Positions 1 through 7,747 are shown, counted from the stretch's first letter. The stretch is DNA of 17,853 bases from Candidatus Saccharibacteria bacterium UBA6209 (GCA_002421965.1 DISN01000017.1:1-17853); one strand, 5' to 3'. The notes: generated by a model from the sequence alone, not told the origin. Translations and numbers: made by a program.

Positions 1-1111
1 GTAAACACAGGTCGTAGATAGCTTGACCGGTCTGGCCAATCGCAACCACCCGGGCACCCTCCTGCTTTGCGACCGCCACAACTTCGCCATAACTAGCGCC
101 CTTGTCAGAGCCACCAAGTATGATTACTTTGCCTCCGTCGAATGATCGCAAGGCTGCAATAGCTGAACCTGGAGTGGTTGCTATACTGTCGTCATAAAAC
201 TTGACCCCTTGCTTCTCGGCAACAAACTTCAACCGATGCGGCAGTCCGTCAAAGGACCCCAAGCCTTCCTGAATCTGTAGATTTGTCACCTCTGGCATAA
301 TACACCTTGCTGCAGATATAGCCGCCGAGGCGTTTTCTAAGTTATGGCGACCCGCTATATGTAGCGTATCGACACCACATATAGCGTCTCCTTGAACACA
401 AAAATTGTTCATATCAACGTACGCCAGCCCGTCGTCTCTCACACCATAACGCAGATGCCTGCCTGAACCGCCAGCGGCGGCTTTTCTAGAAAATTCATTT
501 GTTGGATGATAAATGACCACATCTTCACTACTCTGATAATTGGCGATATGCGATTTTGCTTCAATGTACTGCTCAAAGCTAGAGTGAACATCCAAGTGAT
601 CTGGCTCAATCATCAGAACAACCGCTATGTGCGGCGACCTCTCTAAGTCCCAGAGCTGAAAGCTTGATAACTCATATATAACAATGTCATTCTGCTGAAT
701 GTCAGATAACAACTCAAGAGCCGGCACACCGATATTACCAACCAAATGCACCTTTTTGCCAGCAGCTCGGAGTATCGAGGTAATTAGACTACAAGTTGTA
801 CCCTTGCCCTTAGTGCCCGTGACACCAATAATCGGTGCTGGACATTTTTCGAAAAATTCATTAGTCGAGGACCAAATCCTACCAGCTGTGCTTATCTTAC
901 TGGGCGATAGACCTGCCGTTCTAACTACAATGTCGAATTCCATTAAGTCAGAAAACACCCCTGGACCGAGCTTTGTTGTCGCGCCCACTGGGATATTATC
1001 AAGACTATCGCCTTCATCAACAATTACAATATCGGCTTCGGGAAAATTCTGCCTAAAATAGGTATAATTAGACCTACCCTCAACCCCAAATCCAGCAATA
1101 GCTATCTTCAT
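1..1111 (-). CDS. murD: UDP-N-acetylmuramoylalanine--D-glutamate ligase MurD (3' end cut by window)
   Basis: Cytoplasmic Mur ligase that adds D-glutamate to UDP-MurNAc-L-alanine using ATP, a step in peptidoglycan precursor synthesis. About 370 codons are visible; the C-terminus lies beyond base 1. The N-terminal Rossmann-like start (MKIAIAGFGVEGRS) is followed by the Mur P-loop GTKGKGTT at residues 99-106, NIG at 126-128, ELSSFQL at 147-153, EPDHLDVH at 169-176, a Lys near 186 (EAKSHI) in the position of the family's carbamylated lysine, GRHNLEN at 254-260 and GLPHRLK at 289-295. The C-terminal domain motif, usually DSKATN, reads DSIATT at 308-313. The ATG at 1111 is chosen because the Rossmann motif begins right there; an extended -10 box lies 6 nt upstream and there is no Shine-Dalgarno, so the message may be leaderless. 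The gene follows the M16 peptidase gene with a 42-bp gap. A MurD-like paralogue cannot be excluded without the C-terminus. Confidence 0.93.
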   Translation of the reverse strand, partial: MKIAIAGFGVEGRSNYTYFRQNFPEADIVIVDEGDSLDNIPVGATTKLGPGVFSDLMEFDIVVRTAGLSPSKISTAGRIWSSTNEFFEKCPAPIIGVTGTKGKGTTCSLITSILRAAGKKVHLVGNIGVPALELLSDIQQNDIVIYELSSFQLWDLERSPHIAVVLMIEPDHLDVHSSFEQYIEAKSHIANYQSSEDVVIYHPTNEFSRKAAAGGSGRHLRYGVRDDGLAYVDMNNFCVQGDAICGVDTLHIAGRHNLENASAAISAARCIMPEVTNLQIQEGLGSFDGLPHRLKFVAEKQGVKFYDDSIATTPGSAIAALRSFDGGKVIILGGSDKGASYGEVVAVAKQEGARVVAIGQTGQAIYDLCL

Positions 1112-1117
1112 AAGCTA

Positions 1118-1126
1118 ATCATACCA
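1118..1126 (-). promoter_or_regulatory. Extended -10 promoter immediately upstream of murD
   Basis: On the minus strand the sequence reads TGGTATGAT followed by only six bases (TAGCTT) and the murD ATG. TGn plus TATGAT is an extended -10 match. The -35 position at 17-bp spacing (TTTGTG) is poor. With normal -10 to start-site spacing the transcript would begin at or next to the ATG, giving a leaderless mRNA. This is an inference from spacing only. Confidence 0.5.
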
Positions 1127-1153
1127 CCAATGCTATTCGCCACAAAGGTTATC

Positions 1154-2431
1154 CTAAAAAAGCGTCTCAAGCTTTTCGTTAAGCCTAAGTATTAGCTCTT
1201 TCTCGCCAGCACTCACCCCAGCCAACACCCAAGTGTCAGCAGCAAAAAACTCACGCGTTGTGTCAATAATAAGCTGCTCGTCTACTGCTAAAATATTTGC
1301 CGGGACTTTATCGTAGTCCTTAACAACATCATCAGAAAAGTACCGTCCGGTATAAAATCCGCTGATCTGAGAAACCGTCTGCGCACCCATTTGATACCTA
1401 CCAATCGCGTACGACTTGGCACTCTCAATATCCGATGGATCTATAGTGCCACCCAGCACCCTCTTTAATTCGCGAACAATTATATCAAACAAATCCTCGG
1501 CCGTGTCTAGGTTAACCTGACCACCAAAGTCCCACGCTGAATCATAAAATCCAGCATTGGTGTCACTAAACATACCATAAGCCAAGCCACGCTTCCTGGC
1601 AGCACCAAATATTCGCGAGCTCATAGTCCCGGTCAAGATATGATCAAGGCAACGCATGGCATCGACTTCGGCATCGGACAGTTCTCTAGGTATACTCATG
1701 GACCAGCCAAAGTTAAGATTTGACGCCTCTTTACGCCTAATAGACACTGGGTTTGATTTGGCCAGCTCATCATGCGGTATAGTAAATCTCTCTCCGGCTT
1801 CAAGCTGCCAAGATTCTAATCTGTCGCGGATCTGTCTTTTTCGGCCCTTAAGCTTGCCAGCTACCACGAATCGCATATTATTTAGCGTGTGAGTGCGACG
1901 GTGGTGATCCTTAATGTCTTTCAGGGTAATGCTGCTAATCGTCTTTAGTCGCTGGTTAAACGTGTAAATATCTTCACCAAGCGCCTGCTGAATGCGTGGC
2001 CACATCACTCGGTTGTGATTATTAAGGTAGCCAGTTAGCTCACTACGAACATTGCCCTTTTCAGCATCTAGCTCAGCATTATTAAATCTTGGACCAGTAA
2101 TTGCTACTTGCTGCAGCTCGAGTATTCTGTCCCACTCAAAATCAGCACAGGCGGCCTCGTAAACCATCGAGTAGTCAGAGGTGTAGGCATTATGATAAGC
2201 ACCGTTTTTTGTAAATTCCTGCTCATATGCGTGCTCTGAGCGATACAAATCGTTCGCTCCAAAAGCCATGTGCTCCATGACGTGAGCCGTCTCGTAGATG
2301 TCCTTACTCGACACATAGCGATTGCCCGCCCTGAACTGAAACTGAAAACTCATAACTGTCGCATCAGCAACATCTATAAATAGACCACGAGCACCATTCT
2401 TCAATCTAATTTCTTCGACTGTATGTTTCAT
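1154..2431 (-). CDS. M16 family zinc metallopeptidase (pitrilysin/processing-peptidase type)
   Basis: Predicted zinc-dependent peptidase of family M16, 425 aa, about the size of a single two-domain half-clamp subunit. The inverted zinc motif HxxEH is at residues 50-54 (HVMEH). A glutamate at 131 lies exactly 77 residues after the second histidine, matching the HxxEH-x76-E spacing of the family, so all three zinc ligands and the catalytic Glu are present. No signal peptide is visible, so it is probably cytoplasmic. The start at 2431 has GGAG about 10 nt upstream. The gene lies 18 bp after the secA stop and is almost certainly co-transcribed with it. Bacterial M16 subunits often come in pairs, one active and one inactive; no partner is present here. 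The substrate is unknown, and leftover signal peptides or small peptides would be only a guess. Confidence 0.88.
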   Translation of the reverse strand: MKHTVEEIRLKNGARGLFIDVADATVMSFQFQFRAGNRYVSSKDIYETAHVMEHMAFGANDLYRSEHAYEQEFTKNGAYHNAYTSDYSMVYEAACADFEWDRILELQQVAITGPRFNNAELDAEKGNVRSELTGYLNNHNRVMWPRIQQALGEDIYTFNQRLKTISSITLKDIKDHHRRTHTLNNMRFVVAGKLKGRKRQIRDRLESWQLEAGERFTIPHDELAKSNPVSIRRKEASNLNFGWSMSIPRELSDAEVDAMRCLDHILTGTMSSRIFGAARKRGLAYGMFSDTNAGFYDSAWDFGGQVNLDTAEDLFDIIVRELKRVLGGTIDPSDIESAKSYAIGRYQMGAQTVSQISGFYTGRYFSDDVVKDYDKVPANILAVDEQLIIDTTREFFAADTWVLAGVSAGEKELILRLNEKLETLF

Positions 2432-2449
2432 TTGTATCAGCTCCGACCG

Positions 2450-5080
2450 TTAGTTGCGGCTCTTTTTACGATTTTGACGTGATGATTTTTTCTTTTTGCG
2501 AGCCTGATTTCTGGCACGATTAAGATCAGAGTTTGATTTAGCTTTCTTAACTGAAAAGTCCTTGTCGCGATTAGCTTCACCGCTACCTGTCTCGTTAACT
2601 CCCTTTTCGACTGCGTTCTCAGCAAGTCGAGTCAACTCCGTCTCGTACTCATCATCTTGCGACTGTGTAATAACTGCATCGTGCTTATGGATCCTAAATA
2701 TAGTATTGAGAACTTCATCTCGAAGGTTAGCCTGAAGGCTCTTGAATAGTTTCTGACTCTCTGATCGATACTCAACCAGTGGATCACGCTGTCCGACACT
2801 TCGCCAATGAATACCTTCGCGTAGATGCTGCATATTCTCAAGGTGCTGCATCCAAAGAGTGTCAAGGACGGCCATGTAAACTTCACGCTCAACCCCACGA
2901 AGATGAGTCTCGCCAATCTCGGACTCCTTGCTGGCGTAAACTTCCTTAGCAAGAGCCAAAGCCTCCTCGCTACGCTGCTTGTCTTTCTTTATCTTGCCAA
3001 CCTTTGTGATCTTTTCTTCGTCAACTGGGAATACAAAAGTAAAGTTCTCGACTAGTTTTGGATCATTCTTTGAAGGCACAATAACTAGCTCGTCGACCTT
3101 TTCTTTTATCAGTCGCTCGATCTCAGGCTTAATGTTATCGCCCTCAAGAATTCGTCGACGAATCGAGTACACTGCCTTGCGGTGGCGGTTGATCACGTCG
3201 TCATACTGCACAACTTGCTTTCGAGTATCGAAGTTGTAACCCTCTACTCGTTTTTGCGCAGCTTCAAGAGTCTTAGACACAGCCTTGTTTTGGATAGGAG
3301 TTTCTTCGTCTACGCCTAGCCGATCCATCAGTGCGGCAATACGCTCGCCCTGGAAAATTCTCATTAGGTCATCCTCTGTTGACACATAGAACTGGCTCTC
3401 GCCAGGGTCGCCCTGACGTCCACCGCGACCTCGTAGCTGATTGTCGATTCGTCGTGACTCATGTCGCTCTGAACCGATAACAACTAGTCCGCCGAGTTCA
3501 ACCACTCCCTTGCCGAGCTTAATGTCTGTACCTCGACCAGCGATATTAGTCGCTAGTGTCACAGCACCCTTTTGGCCAGCCTGCTCAATAATTGCCGCCT
3601 CACGCTCATTATTTTTGGCGTTTAGAAGCTCAAACTTAATACCCTCTTTTTCTAGGTAACTAGCGATCATCTCGTTTTTAGCAATCGATCCAGAACCAAC
3701 CAACACTGGACGACCAGCCTTGTTATGCTCCTTAATTGCCTCGGCTACTGCCTTGAGCTTAGCCTTTTCAGTTTTAAAGATCAGATCTTCTTTATCAATA
3801 CGGGCAATCTTGCGGTTCGGAGGTATCTGAACGACATCCAGGCTATAGATCTGCTGGAACTCCTCTGCTTCAGTAAAGGCCGTACCGGTCATACCGGATA
3901 GTTTTTTGTACTGGCGGAAGTAATTCTGGAATGAAATCGTTGCAAGCGTCATACTCTCTTGCAGGACGGCGACACCTTCCTTGGCCTCAATTGCCTGATG
4001 AAGCCCTTCGTTGTAGCGGCGACCCTGCATCAGTCGACCGGTGTGCTCGTCGACAATAATCACTTCGCCGTCGTTGGTTACAACGTAATCTTTATCTCGC
4101 TTAAAAATCGTCTGCGCCCTAAGAGCCTGGTCTATATGATAAATACTTCGAACATTCTCTGGCGTATATAAGTTCTTGATGCCGAGCATTTTCTGTATCT
4201 TCTCTACGCCAACGTCGGTTAGAGAAACCTGTCGTCGCTTCTCTTCAAGCGTGTAATCCTCTTCTGTTAGCTTGGCAGCAATCTTAGCAAAAGTATAGTA
4301 GCTCTCTGGGTTTTCTGCAGCTGGAGCCGAGATAATCAATGGCGTCCTAGCCTCATCAATCAAAATTGAGTCCACTTCGTCGACGATAGCAAAATTCAAT
4401 TCACGCTGACGCAGTAGCTCTCGATCGTTAACCATGTTGTCGCGAAGATAGTCAAATCCAAACTCATTGTTTGTACCGTAAGTAACATCAGCAGCGTAAG
4501 CCTCTTTTCGAGAAACAGGACGAAGCTTTTGCATGCGTGGGTCTGTGTGATTTTCATTTACATAATCTTTGTCGTAGACAAATGATGCCTCGTTGATGAT
4601 ACAACCAGTAGACATACCCAAAAAGTCAAACATCTCACCGTTCCAGCCGGCGTCTCGCTGTGCCAGATAGTCGTTGACTGTCACAACATGCACGCCCTTT
4701 CCCTCTAATGCGTTAAGATAGCTTGGCAGAGTTGCCACAAGAGTCTTACCTTCACCAGTTTTCATCTCAGCTACATTGCCATCGTGTAGTGCCATACCGC
4801 CAATTAGCTGCACGTCGAATGGTCGCATCTTTAGAGTACGGTGGGCTGCCTCTCGGGCTACAGCAAAGGCATCTGGCAAAATAGCATCTATCGTTACGCC
4901 TTTTTTCTTAAGACGTTTTTTTAGTACGTCAGTTTGCTTTTGCAAATCAGTATCTGACATTTTCTCATATTTATCAGATAAGGCATTGATTGCACCAACA
5001 CGCTTCTCTAGTTTCTTCAAAATTTTTAATTGCGGATCACCAAACACCTTAGTTAGTGCTTTTTGCCTCGATAACGCCAT
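2450..5080 (-). CDS. secA: Preprotein translocase ATPase SecA
   Basis: Peripheral membrane ATPase that drives unfolded preproteins through SecYEG. It has 876 aa with the full SecA order: Walker A KTGEGKT at 107-113, VNDYLAQRD at 135-143, GTNNEFGFDYLRDN at 202-215, Walker B DEVD at 234-237 with IDEARTPLIIS after it, the TNIAGRGTDIKLG motif, and the arginine-finger region SERHESRRIDNQLRGRGGR. The helical wing/scaffold follows (WMQHLENMQHLREGIHWRS). Two oddities stand out. Residues about 160-195 hold an insertion (FVYDKDYVNENHTDPRM) before KEAYAADVTYGTNNE, longer than in the E. coli protein. The C-terminus has no cysteines and so no SEC-C zinc motif; it ends in a lysine/arginine-rich tail (KKKKSSRQNRKKSRN). 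The ATG at 5080 has GGGAG 6 nt upstream and a strong promoter further up. It leads a secA-M16 transcription unit. Confidence 0.98.
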   Translation of the reverse strand: MALSRQKALTKVFGDPQLKILKKLEKRVGAINALSDKYEKMSDTDLQKQTDVLKKRLKKKGVTIDAILPDAFAVAREAAHRTLKMRPFDVQLIGGMALHDGNVAEMKTGEGKTLVATLPSYLNALEGKGVHVVTVNDYLAQRDAGWNGEMFDFLGMSTGCIINEASFVYDKDYVNENHTDPRMQKLRPVSRKEAYAADVTYGTNNEFGFDYLRDNMVNDRELLRQRELNFAIVDEVDSILIDEARTPLIISAPAAENPESYYTFAKIAAKLTEEDYTLEEKRRQVSLTDVGVEKIQKMLGIKNLYTPENVRSIYHIDQALRAQTIFKRDKDYVVTNDGEVIIVDEHTGRLMQGRRYNEGLHQAIEAKEGVAVLQESMTLATISFQNYFRQYKKLSGMTGTAFTEAEEFQQIYSLDVVQIPPNRKIARIDKEDLIFKTEKAKLKAVAEAIKEHNKAGRPVLVGSGSIAKNEMIASYLEKEGIKFELLNAKNNEREAAIIEQAGQKGAVTLATNIAGRGTDIKLGKGVVELGGLVVIGSERHESRRIDNQLRGRGGRQGDPGESQFYVSTEDDLMRIFQGERIAALMDRLGVDEETPIQNKAVSKTLEAAQKRVEGYNFDTRKQVVQYDDVINRHRKAVYSIRRRILEGDNIKPEIERLIKEKVDELVIVPSKNDPKLVENFTFVFPVDEEKITKVGKIKKDKQRSEEALALAKEVYASKESEIGETHLRGVEREVYMAVLDTLWMQHLENMQHLREGIHWRSVGQRDPLVEYRSESQKLFKSLQANLRDEVLNTIFRIHKHDAVITQSQDDEYETELTRLAENAVEKGVNETGSGEANRDKDFSVKKAKSNSDLNRARNQARKKKKSSRQNRKKSRN

Positions 5081-5086
5081 CTAAAA

Positions 5087-5095
5087 CTCCCTCGC
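5087..5095 (-). promoter_or_regulatory. secA ribosome binding site
   Basis: The minus strand reads GCGAGGGAG ending 6 nt before the secA ATG. This purine-rich Shine-Dalgarno supports the start at 5080. Confidence 0.7.
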
Positions 5096-5123
5096 TTACT
5101 GCCTATTCTTAAAAACTAAACTT

Positions 5124-5152
5124 ATTATACCTCTTTTTGCCAATAGTTTAAA
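5124..5152 (-). promoter_or_regulatory. secA promoter (TTTAAA-N17-TATAAT)
   Basis: A perfect -10 TATAAT occupies 5124-5129 on the minus strand, 17 bp after a TTTAAA box at 5147-5152 that matches four of six -35 consensus bases. The predicted start near 5117 gives a leader of about 37 nt containing the Shine-Dalgarno. The -35 box abuts the T-tract of the upstream terminator, so hpf termination and secA initiation are packed into about 60 bp. Confidence 0.75.
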
Positions 5153-5184
5153 GAGTAAAATGCCCGAGTTTTCATCGGGCATTT
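5150..5184 (-). terminator. Intrinsic terminator after hpf
   Basis: On the minus strand a perfect 7-bp stem TGCCCGA/TCGGGCA (5181-5175 with 5167-5161) closes a 7-nt loop and extends by three A-T pairs. It is followed by TTTTACTCTTT. It ends the uppP-serS-hpf run 20 bp after the hpf stop. Confidence 0.88.
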
Positions 5185-5204
5185 ACTAAAATTGTCTAGC
5201 TATT

Positions 5205-5576
5205 TTAGTTTTCGCGCTGATAGCTACGCTTTAGTTTGGCCAGGTGGCGCCTGAAGCCAATATGTGGCACAGTAGATTCCTTATATTTGCGAAGCTGAGT
5301 AGATAGCTTGGCCTCAACAATGTCTACAGCTGCCAAAACATTCATAGTTGAATCTTTAGCAGTAATCACCTTGTCTGGCACATTAATCATAACTTCAACT
5401 TCATACTTGTTGCCGTCTGGATTACCAATTTGCTTAATTTTAACATCAGCCGAAACGCTCTTTCTGGCGTGTCGTGGCAAGTACTTATCGAGTGCACCAA
5501 TTTTCTTAGTTACGTACTTCTTGGTCGTGTCAGTTAGTTCGTACTTTACGCCGCTGATTGTTAGGTTATTTATCAT
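5205..5576 (-). CDS. hpf: Ribosome hibernation promoting factor, short form (HPF/YfiA family)
   Basis: A 123-aa member of the HPF/YfiA (sigma-54 modulation) family, which binds the decoding region of the 30S subunit and idles ribosomes in starvation or stationary phase. The fold signature is visible: beta-alpha-beta start (INNLTISGVKYELTDTTKKYVTKKIGALDKYLP), the KYEVEVMINVPDKVITAKDS strands, and the DIVEAKLSTQLRKYKE helix. The basic C-terminus (RRHLAKLKRSYQREN) is too short to include the S30AE C-terminal dimerisation domain of long HPF, so this protein belongs to the short class. The start has a strong Shine-Dalgarno, AAAGGAGG, ending 5 nt before the ATG. It lies 27 bp after serS and just before an intrinsic terminator, so it is probably the last gene of the uppP-serS-hpf run. 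Confidence 0.9.
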   Translation of the reverse strand: MINNLTISGVKYELTDTTKKYVTKKIGALDKYLPRHARKSVSADVKIKQIGNPDGNKYEVEVMINVPDKVITAKDSTMNVLAAVDIVEAKLSTQLRKYKESTVPHIGFRRHLAKLKRSYQREN

Positions 5577-5579
5577 TTC

Positions 5580-5587
5580 CCCTCCTT
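5580..5587 (-). promoter_or_regulatory. Strong Shine-Dalgarno of hpf
   Basis: AAAGGAGG on the minus strand is an eight-base complement to the usual 16S rRNA 3' tail and lies a few bases before the hpf ATG. It is the strongest ribosome binding site in the window, in contrast to serS, which has none. Confidence 0.75.
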
Positions 5588-5603
5588 TATCTGCTTATAC
5601 CTA

Positions 5604-6848
5604 TCATATCACAATTCGACCGCCCATGTAGGGTCGGAGAACCTCGGGAACAGCTAGTGTACCATCTGAATTTTGATAATTTTCCAAGATCACCACCAGG
5701 GACCTAGCAAGGCTAACCGCCGTACCGTTTAGAGTGTGCAACACGTCAGTTGTGCCGTCCTTGCGCCTGACGCGGATGTTAAGATTTCTAGCCTGAAAGT
5801 CAGTACAGTTCGAGCAACTTGTTAGTTCTCGGTAATTTTCGTCTACTGGAGACCAGTACTCGATGTCGTACTTCTTGGCAGCCGGTGCGCCCAGATCTCC
5901 AGCAGCGATATTGATGATTCGATATGCGATACCCAAATCCTGCCATATCTCTTCTTCTATGTCTAGTATCTGCTGGTGAATTTCCTGAGACTTTTCAGGC
6001 AAAGCAAAGGCATACATCTCGAGTTTATTGAACTGATGTACCCTAAATAATCCACGGGTATGCTTACCTGAAGCCCCAGCCTCTTTGCGGTAGCACGGGC
6101 TAAGGCCTGCATACATTAGCGGTAGCTTATCCTCGTCGATAATCTCGTCAGCGTGATAACCAGTTAACGGTATCTCGGCGGTAGCTATTAGACTCAGATC
6201 CTCGCCTTCAATCGAATACTCATCCGACTGATCGCTAGTTCGTGGTGCAAAACCAGTGCCGGTCATCGTTCGCTGATTAACCATATTTGGCACCGTCATA
6301 AACGTCAGACCTTTAGCAACCAACTTATTTAATGCAAACTGAATAATCGCGTTTTCAAGAAGAGCCAGGTCGCCCTTCAAGTAGTAAAATTTAGCCCCAG
6401 CAACCTTAGCACCACGCTCAAAATCTACCCAGTCACGAGAAGTCGCATAGTCCAAATGATCGGTAGCACCAGACTTCTTCTCGCCCCACGCCTTAATCTC
6501 AACGCTATCCTCTTCGCCACCCTCAGGAACATCATCAAATATTACGTTCGGGATGCCATTAAGCTGAGCCTGGTAGTCGGCGTCGACTTCGTTAAATTTT
6601 ACCTCGAGGTCCATCAGGTCTTCTTTTATCGACTTGCCCTCGGCAATCAAATCTGGACTTGGTCTACCGCCCTTCATCTGCGAAGCCACCGCATTACGCC
6701 TCTCTCGCAGCGAGTCAACCTGCTGCTGCAACTCACGGCGGCGTTCGTCAGCCATAAGCAAATCTTTTATGCTAACTCGATAGCCTTTCTTATCGGCCGA
6801 ATCTTGAACTTTTTCTGGATTTTCTCGGATAAACTTAATGTCTAGCAT
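5604..6848 (-). CDS. serS: Seryl-tRNA synthetase
   Basis: Class II aminoacyl-tRNA synthetase that charges tRNA-Ser (and tRNA-Sec where present) with serine; 414 aa, normal length. An N-terminal helical arm (residues about 30-100, ERRRELQQQVDSLRERRNAV) is the tRNA-binding coiled coil. TAE at 223-225 is the serine-binding loop, motif 2 is FRVHQFNKLEMY at 268-279, and motif 3 is NGTAVSLARSLVVILENYQ at 374-392 with the invariant Arg at 382, followed by PEVLRPYMGG. Motif 3 reads NGTAVSLAR where many bacterial enzymes have NGSGLAVGR, a mild variation. The start MLDIKFIRENPE is the family's standard N-terminus. No Shine-Dalgarno precedes it; an extended -10 box lies 6 nt upstream. The uppP stop is 21 bp away. 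Confidence 0.98.
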   Translation of the reverse strand: MLDIKFIRENPEKVQDSADKKGYRVSIKDLLMADERRRELQQQVDSLRERRNAVASQMKGGRPSPDLIAEGKSIKEDLMDLEVKFNEVDADYQAQLNGIPNVIFDDVPEGGEEDSVEIKAWGEKKSGATDHLDYATSRDWVDFERGAKVAGAKFYYLKGDLALLENAIIQFALNKLVAKGLTFMTVPNMVNQRTMTGTGFAPRTSDQSDEYSIEGEDLSLIATAEIPLTGYHADEIIDEDKLPLMYAGLSPCYRKEAGASGKHTRGLFRVHQFNKLEMYAFALPEKSQEIHQQILDIEEEIWQDLGIAYRIINIAAGDLGAPAAKKYDIEYWSPVDENYRELTSCSNCTDFQARNLNIRVRRKDGTTDVLHTLNGTAVSLARSLVVILENYQNSDGTLAVPEVLRPYMGGRIVI

Positions 6849-6854
6849 GATCTA

Positions 6855-6863
6855 ATTATAGCA
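6855..6863 (-). promoter_or_regulatory. Extended -10 promoter immediately upstream of serS
   Basis: The minus strand reads TGCTATAAT, a perfect -10 with an upstream TGn, then six bases (TAGATC) and the serS ATG. There is no Shine-Dalgarno between uppP and serS. Transcription from here should start at the ATG itself, giving a leaderless serS mRNA. No good -35 box is seen at 16-18 bp. Confidence 0.6.
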
Positions 6864-6869
6864 CGAAGA

Positions 6870-7706
6870 CTAAATAGCAGTGACGACGCCCAGACTAAGC
6901 AATCCCAGCAGCAAGACTCCGATGATTACTCGATACCAAATAAATAGCGCGAAGTTATTGCTCGCAACAAATTTCAGCAGCCAAGCGATCGATGCATAAC
7001 CAACCGCAAACGACACCGCCATTGCCAGCAAGGTATTTCCCCAGCCGATACCGCCACCCACTAGGTGATAATTGGTGGCTGCCTGCAAAATTCCAGCTGC
7101 GACCAGCGCCGGTATGCCCAGAAAGAAGCTAAGTTTTGTCACCGTCACTCGATCAAAGCCGCGAAGCAATCCAGCCGATATCGTTGCCCCAGACCGTGAC
7201 ACGCCCGGTATCAGTGACATGCACTGCACGATACCAATGATCAGCGTATCACGCCAAGTGGTATCTTTTTCAGTTCTTTTACCCTGACCGTACTTGTCTG
7301 CCAGCCACATAACGACGCTCCAGCCAATTAAGCCAAATGCCACAAACCACAGACTCCTAAGTACAGTTTCTATCTCGTCCTTAAACAGCAGACCAGTAAC
7401 CGCAATCGGCACAGAACCCAGAATGATCGCCCATCCATACTTATACTCGAACTTTTTACGCTCAGAGCTTCGCCACAAACCCAGCCACCACGCACTCAGC
7501 ACTCGCCAGATGTCCGACCAGAAATAAATTATTGCTGCAGCAATCGCCCCTATCTGAATAATCGCTGTAAAAGCAGTCAAGCTCGGGTCGTCCAGAGGCA
7601 TGCCCATTAGTTTCTGGATGATTGTCAGATGACCCGTCGAAGATATCGGCAGAAACTCAGTTACACCTTCAACTATACCCAAGATTATCGCTTGCCACCA
7701 ATCCAT
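6870..7706 (-). CDS. uppP: Undecaprenyl-diphosphatase (BacA/UppP)
   Basis: Integral membrane phosphatase that converts undecaprenyl pyrophosphate to undecaprenyl phosphate, recycling the lipid carrier for peptidoglycan and other envelope polymers; its loss usually raises bacitracin sensitivity. It has 278 aa, typical for the family. The first signature EGVTEFLPISSTGHL occupies residues 13-27 (Glu13, Glu17, His26) and the second, PGVSRSG, residues 167-173 (Arg171). Hydrophobic stretches at about 44-62, 92-107, 118-135, 195-210, 225-245 and 255-277 fit a multi-pass protein. The start MDWWQAIILGIVEG is the family's N-terminus. It lies between the ABC operon and serS; with murD it is one of two peptidoglycan-pathway genes in the window. 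Confidence 0.97.
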   Translation of the reverse strand: MDWWQAIILGIVEGVTEFLPISSTGHLTIIQKLMGMPLDDPSLTAFTAIIQIGAIAAAIIYFWSDIWRVLSAWWLGLWRSSERKKFEYKYGWAIILGSVPIAVTGLLFKDEIETVLRSLWFVAFGLIGWSVVMWLADKYGQGKRTEKDTTWRDTLIIGIVQCMSLIPGVSRSGATISAGLLRGFDRVTVTKLSFFLGIPALVAAGILQAATNYHLVGGGIGWGNTLLAMAVSFAVGYASIAWLLKFVASNNFALFIWYRVIIGVLLLGLLSLGVVTAI

Positions 7707-7714
7707 ATTGTTCT

Positions 7715-7720
7715 ATTGTA
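7715..7720 (-). promoter_or_regulatory. Possible -10 box upstream of uppP
   Basis: TACAAT lies 8 nt before the uppP ATG on the minus strand (spacer AGAACAAT) with no Shine-Dalgarno. It lacks the TGn extension seen at murD, serS and the GNAT gene and has no clear -35. It may be a weak promoter for uppP or chance. Confidence 0.3.
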
Positions 7721-7747
7721 CTATAAATCTTATTCGTTCACCCAAAC

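Noticed and set aside
2104..2952. Minus-strand alternative frames within the M16 and secA genes
   Set aside because: They overlap clearly conserved coding sequence in another frame and show no domain.
6456..6845. Plus-strand 129-codon frame antisense to serS
   Set aside because: It lies wholly inside the well-conserved serS gene on the other strand, with no recognisable domain.
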